A stretch of 64,000 nucleotides of DNA from Bacteroidota bacterium (GTDB taxonomy: Bacteria > Bacteroidota > Bacteroidia > Flavobacteriales > Weeksellaceae), in contig JAFDZI010000002.1 in assembly GCA_018266955.1 (NCBI GenBank), positions 62,001-126,000 of the forward strand. The letters are read 5' to 3'. The translations under genes were made by a program, and so were the position numbers. The notes under the pieces are model-generated. The model had not been told where the DNA came from and did no database searches. It was given only the letters and a program-made list of their open reading frames with translations. Of the stretch, positions 51,726-60,382 are shown piece by piece. The first letter of the stretch is position 1. The number at the start of each line of letters is the position of its first letter.

Positions 51726-51932
51726 TTATTTTTCAATTTCTTCATAATCTACCGTTTCAGCATCCCATTTTATTTTTTCTTCTTTTTTAGCAGTCGTATT
51801 TCTATTTTGGGTTTGCTGTTTATTTCCGTCATTTACAAAATGATAAAATTTTTTGTAGAATATTCTTTTCAAAGTATTCCAAACAAAAAAAATAATGATG
51901 GTACTGAGAATTAATTCTAAAAGATACTTCAT
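51726..51932 (-). CDS. DUF4834 family small membrane protein
   Basis: 68 residues with one N-terminal membrane helix (about residues 4-22) and a charged tail ending WDAETVDYEEIEK, the conserved end of DUF4834 in Flavobacteriia. Function unknown. Located between yfhO and a lipoprotein gene, same strand. Confidence 0.78.
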   Translation of the reverse strand: MKYLLELILSTIIIFFVWNTLKRIFYKKFYHFVNDGNKQQTQNRNTTAKKEEKIKWDAETVDYEEIEK

Positions 51933-51957
51933 TGTACACGATTAATTTAAAATGATA

Positions 51958-52995
51958 TTAAGGATTTACTTTTATGCTCGATGTAGTAGAGCTGGTCATA
52001 CTTTGTTGTTGCTTTCCATCGGTCATGCTTTCTTTTTGTGTGGTTTTCACAGAAATATTTTGCGTTTTTATCCAACCCGTATTCTGATCAAAAACGATGG
52101 TTCCGTTTTGAGATAATTCCGAACTCATACTGTGGGTAATTCCTCCTTGGCTTTGTTTTTCAGTTTTGGCAGGGATACCTCCTTTCAGAGTTACGGTTGC
52201 AACCCCATTACCTACGGAAGAAAGTGTATAGACAGTTTTCAGTTTCACTTTACCATCAGCAGACATATTTTCGGTTTCGGTCCATTGTTCTCCAATTTTG
52301 GCTCCTTTAGTAGGAAGTACCAAAATATTTTTTGAAAACTGTTCTTTCAATGTTTTTTCATTAAAACTCATTTTCATATTTTCTTGCATCCCTTTAATGG
52401 CTTTTTGATCTTTTGTAAGTCCAGAAAGAGTTTTGGTAATTTTTGCATAAACTGGCTCGAATCCTGTGATGGAAATAATTTTTCCTTTATTATCCATTTT
52501 CATTTGCAGTTTGTTTTCTGTTAAAGCTTTTTGCATGGCCCATTCTTGTTTCAATGCTTCATCTTTTGGACTGGGTTGTTTGGTATCTATGGTTAATGAT
52601 TTTCCATTTCCACTCTGTATTGCTTTTTTACTAATGAAATTAATGGTCATTTCATAAACATTATTTTTAAAATCATTCACTGTAAAGCTTACTTCATCTG
52701 TACCTTCGTTGGTACCACTTTGTTGCTTCCCATCAGGAGCGGTAATGGTCATTACCTGTTTTTGATAGGTAGTAAAAGGATAGGTTTTTCCTTTTTCTAA
52801 TTTAAAAGTTTGATTAAAAATCCCCGAACTATCAACTATTGCTGGGTTTTCTTGTACAGCAACTACCGAATCTTTTGGGACATCCACTGTGATTACTTTT
52901 CCTGTCTTTTCATCCACTTTGGTTACTTTGGTTGTTTCTTTTTGGCAAGAAATCATGGCGATAGCAAACAAAGCTAATACAGATATTTTTTTCAT
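51958..52995 (-). CDS. DUF6263 family lipoprotein
   Basis: About 345 residues from the ATG at 52,995 (MKKISVLALFAIAMISC), a lipoprotein signal peptide with Cys17. The body is beta-rich with Lys/Gln/Thr repeats (TFKLEKGKTYPFTTYQKQ, EQFSKNILVLPTKGAKIGEQW), as in DUF6263. An extension upstream to 53,037 exists but lacks family character. Likely faces the periplasm or cell surface. Function unknown. Confidence 0.8.
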   Translation of the reverse strand: MKKISVLALFAIAMISCQKETTKVTKVDEKTGKVITVDVPKDSVVAVQENPAIVDSSGIFNQTFKLEKGKTYPFTTYQKQVMTITAPDGKQQSGTNEGTDEVSFTVNDFKNNVYEMTINFISKKAIQSGNGKSLTIDTKQPSPKDEALKQEWAMQKALTENKLQMKMDNKGKIISITGFEPVYAKITKTLSGLTKDQKAIKGMQENMKMSFNEKTLKEQFSKNILVLPTKGAKIGEQWTETENMSADGKVKLKTVYTLSSVGNGVATVTLKGGIPAKTEKQSQGGITHSMSSELSQNGTIVFDQNTGWIKTQNISVKTTQKESMTDGKQQQSMTSSTTSSIKVNP

Positions 52996-53133
52996 GAGTA
53001 GTATTCTATTTTTTTTTTGATTATATATAATAGCCAACTTTATCTAGTAATAATAAGTAATAAAGTTTTATGGGTATATTATATATTTAATTGAATAAGA
53101 GGCGATAACATCACCTAAATTTCAGTATTTATA

Positions 53134-53928
53134 TTATTTTACAATTTTTTGTCGTACAGCTTCATATAAAATGGCACCACAAGCCACTGAAACATTTAAG
53201 CTTTGAGTTTTGCCTTCTATTGGAAGTTTTATTTTTTCATCAGAATGGTGCAAAACCTCTTTAGAAATTCCAGTTTCCTCGTTGCCCATTACCAAAACGC
53301 AAGGTTCGGTAAAATCAACTTCATAGATTGTTTTTTGGGCTTTTTCGGTAGCTGCAAAAACTTGTACACCACTTTGCTGAAGAAAATCTACCGTATGCGC
53401 CAAGTTTTTTTCTTTACAAATTTTAATATTATAAATGGCACCCGCAGAAGTTTTTATGGCATCTGAGTTGATAGGCGAAGCTCCTTTTTCCGGGATTATT
53501 ACGGCATCTATACCTACACATTCGGCGGTTCTACAAATAGCACCGAAATTTCGCACATCGGTCAATCGATCCAAGATCAATAAAAATGGGGTTTTGCCCT
53601 CTTCAAAAAGTTGAGGCAAAAGATCTTCAATTTTATAGAAAGGAACATCCGAAATAAAAGCAACAACTCCTTGGTGGTTTTTACGGGTAAAACGATTGAG
53701 CTTTTCTACGGGAACATAATTGGCTCTTAGGTTATGCTTAGAAAGTATTTTTTTTAAATCGGCAATAATTTCACCTTGCAAACCATTTTGGATGAAAATC
53801 TTATCAATGGTTTTACCTGCTTCTATTGCTTCTATGACCGGTCTTAGCCCGAAAATAAAATCCTTTTCGTTTTCTTTTTTTTCGGAATGATGATTAAAAT
53901 GGGGTTTATTTTGTTTAAAATGTGTCAA
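53134..53928 (-). CDS. rlmB: 23S rRNA (guanosine-2'-O-)methyltransferase RlmB, SpoU family
   Basis: 264 residues. An N-terminal L30e-like substrate-binding domain (FIFGLRPVIEAIEAGKTIDK) precedes a SPOUT knot with LILDRLTDVRNFGAICRTAE, VLVMGNEETGIS and LNVSVACGAILYE, the three motifs of TrmH/RlmB enzymes. It methylates a 23S rRNA ribose using SAM. The DinB gene follows upstream by 15 bases. Specific target assigned by similarity to RlmB; other TrmH members are possible. Confidence 0.9.
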   Translation of the reverse strand: MTHFKQNKPHFNHHSEKKENEKDFIFGLRPVIEAIEAGKTIDKIFIQNGLQGEIIADLKKILSKHNLRANYVPVEKLNRFTRKNHQGVVAFISDVPFYKIEDLLPQLFEEGKTPFLLILDRLTDVRNFGAICRTAECVGIDAVIIPEKGASPINSDAIKTSAGAIYNIKICKEKNLAHTVDFLQQSGVQVFAATEKAQKTIYEVDFTEPCVLVMGNEETGISKEVLHHSDEKIKLPIEGKTQSLNVSVACGAILYEAVRQKIVK

Positions 53929-53943
53929 AGTATATGCTTTAAA

Positions 53944-54414
53944 TTAATATTTTTCTCCAAGGATGGCTCTTTTCTGTGCCATAACATAGCCCAAATGCAA
54001 GCATTCGTGCATGTTATTAAAAATGATGGCGTCTTTTATATTTTTTAGATCTACTCCAAAACTTGTTGTATAGGAAGAGTAGTCTGTAAAAAGATTAGCA
54101 TCATAATCTTTCATTAAAATTTTGGAAGTTTCTATCAAAAGAAAGGCCAAATCTTCCACTTCGTTTTGGCTTACATTCAAATTAGGCAGTGTTCCTTTTT
54201 TATAGGTTTCTACCCAGTATTTATCTATTCGGAAAGGATTATCGCTCAAGTAGTAGCAGAGCAATTGCTGGGTAGCCACACAATGGGCAATATTCCAATA
54301 AATATTATTATTGAAACCGTCTGGAATCAATTGAAGTTCCTCATGACTGGTGTTTTGTAAAATATCGAGAAGATTTTTTCGGGTCTGTCTATGTGAAGAG
54401 AAATGATAGTTCAT
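53944..54414 (-). CDS. DinB family protein
   Basis: 156 residues, four-helix bundle. The metal-binding His are placed as in DinB/YfiT proteins: NIAHCVATQQLL near residue 45, HECLHLGYVMAQKR near residue 140. Members are thiol-dependent transferases or unknown. Same strand as rlmB with a 15-base gap. Divergent from moxR. Confidence 0.85.
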   Translation of the reverse strand: MNYHFSSHRQTRKNLLDILQNTSHEELQLIPDGFNNNIYWNIAHCVATQQLLCYYLSDNPFRIDKYWVETYKKGTLPNLNVSQNEVEDLAFLLIETSKILMKDYDANLFTDYSSYTTSFGVDLKNIKDAIIFNNMHECLHLGYVMAQKRAILGEKY

Positions 54415-54675
54415 GAATTTTTAAAAAATTATCGTCAAAATTACTGTATTCCTATGAGAATCACAAAACTAAATACAGTATTTCAGTAGCGATCAACATC
54501 GGTATAAATTATTCAATTACAAATAATTAGGTGGAAAAAATGAAAATAAACAAGAATGAAAATGAAAACTTCCATAAATTATTTAACAAACTTTAACGCT
54601 AAACTGGCATTCAATATGTTGATTATTGCTTGAATTAATTGCAATTTTACAGAATATTTCAATTTAAACATTACT

Positions 54676-55680
54676 ATGTCTGAAGTACAACAAGCAGAAG
54701 AAATAAAACAACTCACGGAGAAAGTACAACAACTCAATAATTCTTTCTCACTTTTAAAACAAGAAATCAACAAAGTTATTATTGGACAAAATTATATGGT
54801 CGATCGTTTGTTAATCGGCTTACTAGGCAATGGTCACATCTTATTGGAAGGTGTACCAGGATTGGCCAAAACTTTAGCCATTAAGACTCTAGCTGAAGCT
54901 GTAGATGGTCAGTTTTCCAGGATACAGTTTACTCCAGATCTTTTACCAGCAGATGTGGTAGGCACTATGATATACAATGTAAAAGAGAATGATTTCAAAA
55001 TAAAAAAAGGACCCATTTTTGCTAATTTTGTCTTAGCAGATGAGATTAATAGAGCTCCATCTAAAGTGCAAAGTGCCTTGTTAGAAGCCATGCAGGAGAA
55101 GCAAGTTACCATTGGCGACGAAACCATGTCCCTACCAAAACCTTTCTTGGTTTTGGCTACCCAAAACCCCATAGACCAAGAAGGAACTTATCTTTTGCCA
55201 GAAGCACAAAGCGATCGTTTTATGCTAAAATGTACCATCGATTATCCAGAATTTGAAGACGAAAGACAGATTATGAAGATGGTTTCTACAGCACACCAAC
55301 CCACAATAAAGCCCGTTGTAAGCCTACAAAACATAACAGAGGCCAAAGAAATTATCAACCAAATTTATCTGGACGAAAAAATTGAGAAATATATTTTAGA
55401 TATGGTTTTCGCCTCCAGATTTCCTGAGAAATATGGTTTGGGTGAACTGAAAAACTATATCAGTTTCGGAGCATCGCCAAGGGCATCCATAAATTTGGCC
55501 ATTGCCTCTAGGGTGGTTGCTTTCCTCAAAAATAGGGCATTTGTAATCCCTGAAGATGTAAAATCGATAGCCAAAGATGTACTAAGACACCGTATAGGAC
55601 TTACATTTGAAGCCGAAGCAGAAGAGGTGAGTACCGAGGAAATTATCGACAGAATACTTAATAAAATTCAGGCACCTTAA
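54676..55680 (+). CDS. MoxR family AAA ATPase
   Basis: 334 residues. Walker A appears as LEGVPGLAKTLAIKTLA (variant GxxGxxKT), Walker B as FVLADEINRAPSK, sensor 1 LATQNPIDQEGTYLLPEAQ, and Arg finger region SDRFMLKC. MoxR proteins act as chaperones for the von Willebrand A proteins encoded next to them. First gene of the seven-gene Bat operon. Complete. Confidence 0.95.
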   Translation: MSEVQQAEEIKQLTEKVQQLNNSFSLLKQEINKVIIGQNYMVDRLLIGLLGNGHILLEGVPGLAKTLAIKTLAEAVDGQFSRIQFTPDLLPADVVGTMIYNVKENDFKIKKGPIFANFVLADEINRAPSKVQSALLEAMQEKQVTIGDETMSLPKPFLVLATQNPIDQEGTYLLPEAQSDRFMLKCTIDYPEFEDERQIMKMVSTAHQPTIKPVVSLQNITEAKEIINQIYLDEKIEKYILDMVFASRFPEKYGLGELKNYISFGASPRASINLAIASRVVAFLKNRAFVIPEDVKSIAKDVLRHRIGLTFEAEAEEVSTEEIIDRILNKIQAP

Positions 55681-55700
55681 ACTTAAAAGTAGTTCTGAAA

Positions 55701-56567
55701 ATGCAAGTTAAGGACATCATAAGAAAAGTAAAGCAAATAGAAATCCGTACCAAAAGAAAGTCGGAGTCTGCACTCATGGGGCAATACCATTCGGCACTAA
55801 AAGGGCAGGGAATGACTTTTTCTGAAGTTAGAACCTATCAGTTTGGCGATGAAATACGAAGGATAGATTGGAATAAAACAGCCCGTTTTCAAGAACCATT
55901 TGTTAAAGTAATGGAAGAAGAAAGAGAGCTTACCATTATGCTAATGGTGGATATTTCAGCGTCTATGAATTATGGAACAGCCTATGCTTTAAAAAGAGAA
56001 TTTGTAGCAGAAATCTGTGCCAGTCTGGGTTTTTCGGCCTCCAACAATAATGATAAAGTAGGCTTAATTTTATATTCCGACAAAATACACAAAGTGATTC
56101 CTCCAAAAAAAGGAAGACAACATGTTTTGTCGATTATCTCCCAGATACTAAGTGCCGATTATACACCGAGTTCAAGTAATTTGGATGGGGCTTTGCAATT
56201 TATTATGAATGTTCTGAAGAAAAAATCCTTTGTTTTTGTCTTCTCTGACTTTGAAGATGAATTTTCGGATAAAATTCTGAAAATAGCTGCTCAAAAACAT
56301 GCAGTTTTGGCATTGCGAATTTTTGATCAAAAAGATCAACAAATCCCAGATATAGGATACGCCTTGTTTCGAGATGCAGAAACAGGTAAGCAATTCTGGG
56401 TGAACACATCCAACAGTAGATGGCGTTATGAGTATGCCGAAAAGCAAAAAATAAAATTTAAAACTGTACAAGAAACCATAGAAAATGCATCGGCTGGTTT
56501 TTTGAATATACAAACCGGAACTTCCTATGTACAGCCATTGATAAGGTATTTTCAGCATAAAAAATAA
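55701..56567 (+). CDS. DUF58 domain protein
   Basis: 288 residues. The DUF58 core SEVRTYQFGDEIRRIDWNKT is followed by a vWA-like fold with MIDAS DISASM. It follows moxR by 20 bases. DUF58-MoxR pairs work with vWA proteins; here they lead the Bat operon. Cytosolic. Complete. Confidence 0.94.
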   Translation: MQVKDIIRKVKQIEIRTKRKSESALMGQYHSALKGQGMTFSEVRTYQFGDEIRRIDWNKTARFQEPFVKVMEEERELTIMLMVDISASMNYGTAYALKREFVAEICASLGFSASNNNDKVGLILYSDKIHKVIPPKKGRQHVLSIISQILSADYTPSSSNLDGALQFIMNVLKKKSFVFVFSDFEDEFSDKILKIAAQKHAVLALRIFDQKDQQIPDIGYALFRDAETGKQFWVNTSNSRWRYEYAEKQKIKFKTVQETIENASAGFLNIQTGTSYVQPLIRYFQHKK

Positions 56568-56589
56568 GGACTACCTTTCAGAAAAATAA

Positions 56590-57504
56590 TTGATTTTAAA
56601 GAAAATGTTTAGAAAAATAAATAGCCTATTTCTTCTATTATTTAGTGTTTTGTTACTTTCCCAAACGGTAATTTCTAGATTGGATAAAAAAACCGTTGGA
56701 CTGGGCGAACCTAATACTTTTAGTATAAAAATAGACCACACCCAAGGGAAGCCTGTGTACTCGGCTCAAAAAAATGAATTATTGCCTTTTCATTTCGAAA
56801 TTATTAAAGACAGTATATTTCCTAAAGCCGATTCCTACGAAAGGGTGGTTGAGTTTTCTATTTTCCAAGAGGGTACATTCGACATTCCCGCATTGGAATT
56901 TAAAATAAATAATAAAATTTATAAAACCACACCCTACCAAATCCATGTAGTGAACTCGGCCAACAAAGGCGACCAAATCCATGACATAATGAAGAACAAG
57001 GAAGTCCCAATGGAATTGAGTGATTATTGGCAATTGTACCGTTTTTGGATTTTAGCAGGAATAGCCGTTGTGGGGCTTATAATCGTCATCTTTGCATTTT
57101 TGAAATATGGTAAAAAACCAAAAGATAGTCCTATAGAACTAAGCAACAAAACCTTAAAAGCTTTGCAGTTATTAAAACAAAAGAATTATACAGAAAATGG
57201 TAATTATCGATCTTTTTATGTGGAAATTATCGACATTATGAGGGACTTTCTTACCTTGCAATATCATATTCCGGCCAATGTATTGTTAACTGATGACTTA
57301 ATTGCATATATGAAAAAAAATCACAGCATCTCCAGTCAGAACGAAGCAATTATAGAAGATGTTTTCTTGCGTGGCGACATGGTGAAGTTTGCCAAAATAT
57401 TTCCGGATATTACTACCATGAACCACGATTGGGAGCAATGTGTACAGTTGGTGAAAAACTCCATCCAAGATATTGAATTTGAAAATTTAAGAAAAGATGT
57501 TTAG
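56590..57504 (+). CDS. Bat operon membrane protein (BatD-like N-terminus, DUF4381-like)
   Basis: 304 residues. A signal or first membrane segment (about residues 10-25), an extracytoplasmic Ig-like domain (KKTVGLGEPNTFSIKID), a TM helix near 155-172 (FWILAGIAVVGLIIVIFAFL), and a cytosolic helical C-terminus (TENGNYRSFYVEIIDIMRDF). It sits between DUF58 and batA and overlaps batA by 8 bases. Probably an assembly factor for the vWA complex. Confidence 0.8.
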   Translation: MILKKMFRKINSLFLLLFSVLLLSQTVISRLDKKTVGLGEPNTFSIKIDHTQGKPVYSAQKNELLPFHFEIIKDSIFPKADSYERVVEFSIFQEGTFDIPALEFKINNKIYKTTPYQIHVVNSANKGDQIHDIMKNKEVPMELSDYWQLYRFWILAGIAVVGLIIVIFAFLKYGKKPKDSPIELSNKTLKALQLLKQKNYTENGNYRSFYVEIIDIMRDFLTLQYHIPANVLLTDDLIAYMKKNHSISSQNEAIIEDVFLRGDMVKFAKIFPDITTMNHDWEQCVQLVKNSIQDIEFENLRKDV

Positions 57505-58498
57505 TTTCTGGAATTTTGAGTGGTACAGTCCATATTTTCTATTCTGTTTTTTGTTGTTAATTCCTCTTATCATCAAAGATTTGAGAAAGAAAAAACAAAT
57601 AGGCATCTTGGTTCCTACAACGGCAAACATGTCGGTTGCTCAGCAATATAAAGGGATTCAGTTTTTATTAAAAATATCCAAATATATTGTCCTTTCGGCA
57701 CTTATAATTGCTATGGCAAGACCCAGAACTTTTTCTGTAAGCACCCAATCCGATGATACGAAAGGACTGGATATTATACTCACAGTAGATGTTTCGCTCT
57801 CTATGTTGGCGAAAGATTTGGACCCAGACCGATTAACGGCTCTAAAAAATATTGCGAAAAGATTTGTGGATAAAAGAACAACCGACAGAATTGGTTTGGT
57901 TACCTATTCAGGTGAAGCGGTTCCGAAAGTGCCACTAACCACAGACCATCAGGTAGTTATAGACGAGTTAGAAAATTTGGATCCCTTCGAACTAGATCCC
58001 GGAACTGCCATAGGCGAAGGATTGGCCGTTGCAGTGAATCATTTGAAAAACGCCAAATCCAAATCAAAAGTAATCATACTGATGACCGACGGAGAAAATA
58101 ATATTGAAAATGCAATACCCCCTCAAACCGCTGCCGAATTGGCCAAAAGCAATGGTATAAAAGTGTACACCATCGGAATTGGCACCAATGGTTATGCCTT
58201 GTTCCCGACCAGCACCGATGTTTTTGGCGATATTGTTTTCACAGAACAAGAAGTAAGAATTAACGAACCTGCCTTAAAGGATATAGCACAAACCACTGGT
58301 GGTAAATACTTTAGAGCGACTTCCAATAAAAGTTTGGAAAATATTTATGACCAAATAAATCTTTTGGAGAAATCCGATATTAAAGCAAGCCAGTCCTATC
58401 ATTATCATGAGTATTTCCAATATTTCTTGTGGATAGCACTAGGCTTTTTGTTGTTGGATGGAATTTTGAGGTGGGTTATTTTTAAATCGATACTATAA
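57497..58498 (+). CDS. batA: BatA, von Willebrand A membrane protein
   Basis: 333 residues with TM helices near both ends (about 10-25, 55-75, 310-330) and a vWA domain with MIDAS DVSLSM (in IILTVDVSLSMLAKDLDP). The large domain faces the periplasm. BatA and BatB form a complex implicated in aerotolerance and stress resistance in Bacteroides and Leptospira. It is followed by batB after 3 bases. Confidence 0.92.
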   Translation: MFSFWNFEWYSPYFLFCFLLLIPLIIKDLRKKKQIGILVPTTANMSVAQQYKGIQFLLKISKYIVLSALIIAMARPRTFSVSTQSDDTKGLDIILTVDVSLSMLAKDLDPDRLTALKNIAKRFVDKRTTDRIGLVTYSGEAVPKVPLTTDHQVVIDELENLDPFELDPGTAIGEGLAVAVNHLKNAKSKSKVIILMTDGENNIENAIPPQTAAELAKSNGIKVYTIGIGTNGYALFPTSTDVFGDIVFTEQEVRINEPALKDIAQTTGGKYFRATSNKSLENIYDQINLLEKSDIKASQSYHYHEYFQYFLWIALGFLLLDGILRWVIFKSIL

Positions 58499-58501
58499 AA
58501 A

Positions 58502-59512
58502 ATGGATTGGACTATTGGAAATTATTGGGCATTGGCTTTTCTCCCTATCGTTTTGGGTATGGGATTATTAATTTCTCGTTTTATTCGTTGGCGAAATAGC
58601 AGAAAAGAAGAATTTGCAACACAACAATTTCGGGATTTTATTTTTCAAAAAACATCAGGACATCATCGATTAATTCCTCTTGTTTACCTATTGGGATTAT
58701 TATTTTTAGTATTGGCATTGGCCGATGTTTTAAAAGGAAGTACAGAAACCAAAACAAAACAGAAGATGAACAATGTGATTTTTCTTCTGGATGTATCCAA
58801 CTCTATGAATGCTGAGGATGTAAATCCCAATAGATTGGAACAAGGTAAAAACATAATACTGAATGCTTTACATTATTTAAAAAATGATAGAGTAGGAGTC
58901 GTTGTTTTTGCCGGTGATGCTCAGTCGATAATGCCACTAACTTCGGATTTTTCTTCTGTAGATTCCTATATCGAAGCCATCAACACCGGAATTATTAAGA
59001 AACAAGGGACCGATTTCCTTTTGGCCATGCAAGAAGTGGTAAAGAAATTTAAAAACATACCTAAAGGCTCCAGGCAAGTCGTCTTTATTTCTGATGGTGA
59101 AGACAATGAAAATAATTTGAACAAAGCCATACAATTGGCCAAAGATGAAGGCATACACATCATCACCATTGGGGTAGGAACCAAAGAAGGAGCTCCCATT
59201 CCGGAATATATTATGGGACAACTTATGGGCTATAAAGAAGATTATACTCATGGAGAAACCATACTTTCCTCCTTGAAGGATGAAGATTTAAAAAAAATAG
59301 CCACAGAAACCCAAGGGGAATACATTGATGGAAATTCTATAAAACCTGCATTAGCCCAGATACAAACGAGCTTAAAAAAAGTGCAGTCCGAAACCACATC
59401 ATGGGTAAGTTCGGAGAATGCGGAAAGATATTATCAATATTTCTTGGGAATATCATTATGCTGCTTTTTAATCATCTTCTTATTTAATCCTAAAAGCGAT
59501 TTGAACCTATAA
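58502..59512 (+). CDS. batB: BatB, von Willebrand A membrane protein
   Basis: 336 residues, a paralogue of BatA: TM helices at about 8-25, 60-80 and 310-328, MIDAS DVSNSM (IFLLDVSNSMNAEDVNP). It probably pairs with BatA. A promoter-like -7 box and a 72-base gap follow before batC. Confidence 0.92.
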   Translation: MDWTIGNYWALAFLPIVLGMGLLISRFIRWRNSRKEEFATQQFRDFIFQKTSGHHRLIPLVYLLGLLFLVLALADVLKGSTETKTKQKMNNVIFLLDVSNSMNAEDVNPNRLEQGKNIILNALHYLKNDRVGVVVFAGDAQSIMPLTSDFSSVDSYIEAINTGIIKKQGTDFLLAMQEVVKKFKNIPKGSRQVVFISDGEDNENNLNKAIQLAKDEGIHIITIGVGTKEGAPIPEYIMGQLMGYKEDYTHGETILSSLKDEDLKKIATETQGEYIDGNSIKPALAQIQTSLKKVQSETTSWVSSENAERYYQYFLGISLCCFLIIFLFNPKSDLNL

Positions 59513-59571
59513 TCCTTAGTTTTTAACCCAAATTTAACAATTAAGCCTCATGGTTTAACATTTAAAAAGAA

Positions 59572-59579
59572 TACTTTTG
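59572..59579 (+). promoter_or_regulatory. Internal -7 box before batC
   Basis: TACTTTTG matches TAnnTTTG and lies 50 bases before the preferred batC start (59,630). Transcription from it would begin near 59,586, which makes an upstream ATG at 59,585 an unlikely start. Confidence 0.4.
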
Positions 59580-59629
59580 CAACGATGAAAAATAAGAATT
59601 CTTTTATCCCAGTTGATGAACGAATGCCT

Positions 59630-60382
59630 ATGAGAAAAAATTTACTTTCTTTTTTACTTTTCGTTTTCTTTTTTCTTGGCCATCCTCTATCGGCACAAGA
59701 AAATTATAATGCCCTAATCTATGAAGGGAATCAGGAATTTAAGGATAAAAATTTCGATAAAGCCTCATCTCAATATTTAGATGCTTTGAAGATTAACGAA
59801 AAAGATTTTACGGCACATTACAACTTGGGAAATGCGCTCTACAAAAAAAAGCAGTACTCCGAAGCACAAGCTGAATATAAAAAAGCTGAATCTTTAGCCA
59901 AAAGCAATTCCGATAAAATGGCGGCTCTGTATAACCAAGGCAATGTAGCCATGCAACAAAAACAGCCCGAAGCAGCAACAGAATTGTACAAAAAAGCATT
60001 GAAACTAGATCCTTATAACCAAACGGTAAGAAAAAATTATGAAATTGCCATGCTGAAAAATGAAGAACAGCAAAAGCAAAATAATTCTCAGGATTCTAAA
60101 GAACAAAATAGCAATAAACAAGACAACAAAGAAAAAAATAACGGCGAAGAAAAGCAAAGTAACAACCCAAACAAAAGCAGTGGTGGCAACCAAAAACAGC
60201 AACAGGGAAGTGGCAAAGGAGAAGAAAATGAGGAAAAGAAAAACGGCGAATCCAATGGAATGCCCAAAGACTTGCAACAAGCCATCCTAGACCATGTAGG
60301 AGAAAGGGAGAAAAGAACAGTACAAAAAATACTGAACAAAAGAGCGTACTCCCAACCCGATAGTAACGAGAAAGACTGGTAA
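59630..60382 (+). CDS. batC: BatC, TPR protein
   Basis: About 250 residues from the ATG at 59,630 (MRKNLLSFLLFVFFFLG, signal peptide ending SAQ). Three TPR repeats (YEGNQEFKDKNFDKASSQY, AHYNLGNALYKKKQYSEAQA, ALYNQGNVAMQQKQPEAATE) precede a low-complexity Asn/Gln/Lys/Glu tail (about 145-215). BatC is the periplasmic partner of BatA/B. The stop overlaps the batD start by one base. A longer start at 59,585 is possible but adds non-signal-like residues. Confidence 0.9.
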   Translation: MRKNLLSFLLFVFFFLGHPLSAQENYNALIYEGNQEFKDKNFDKASSQYLDALKINEKDFTAHYNLGNALYKKKQYSEAQAEYKKAESLAKSNSDKMAALYNQGNVAMQQKQPEAATELYKKALKLDPYNQTVRKNYEIAMLKNEEQQKQNNSQDSKEQNSNKQDNKEKNNGEEKQSNNPNKSSGGNQKQQQGSGKGEENEEKKNGESNGMPKDLQQAILDHVGEREKRTVQKILNKRAYSQPDSNEKDW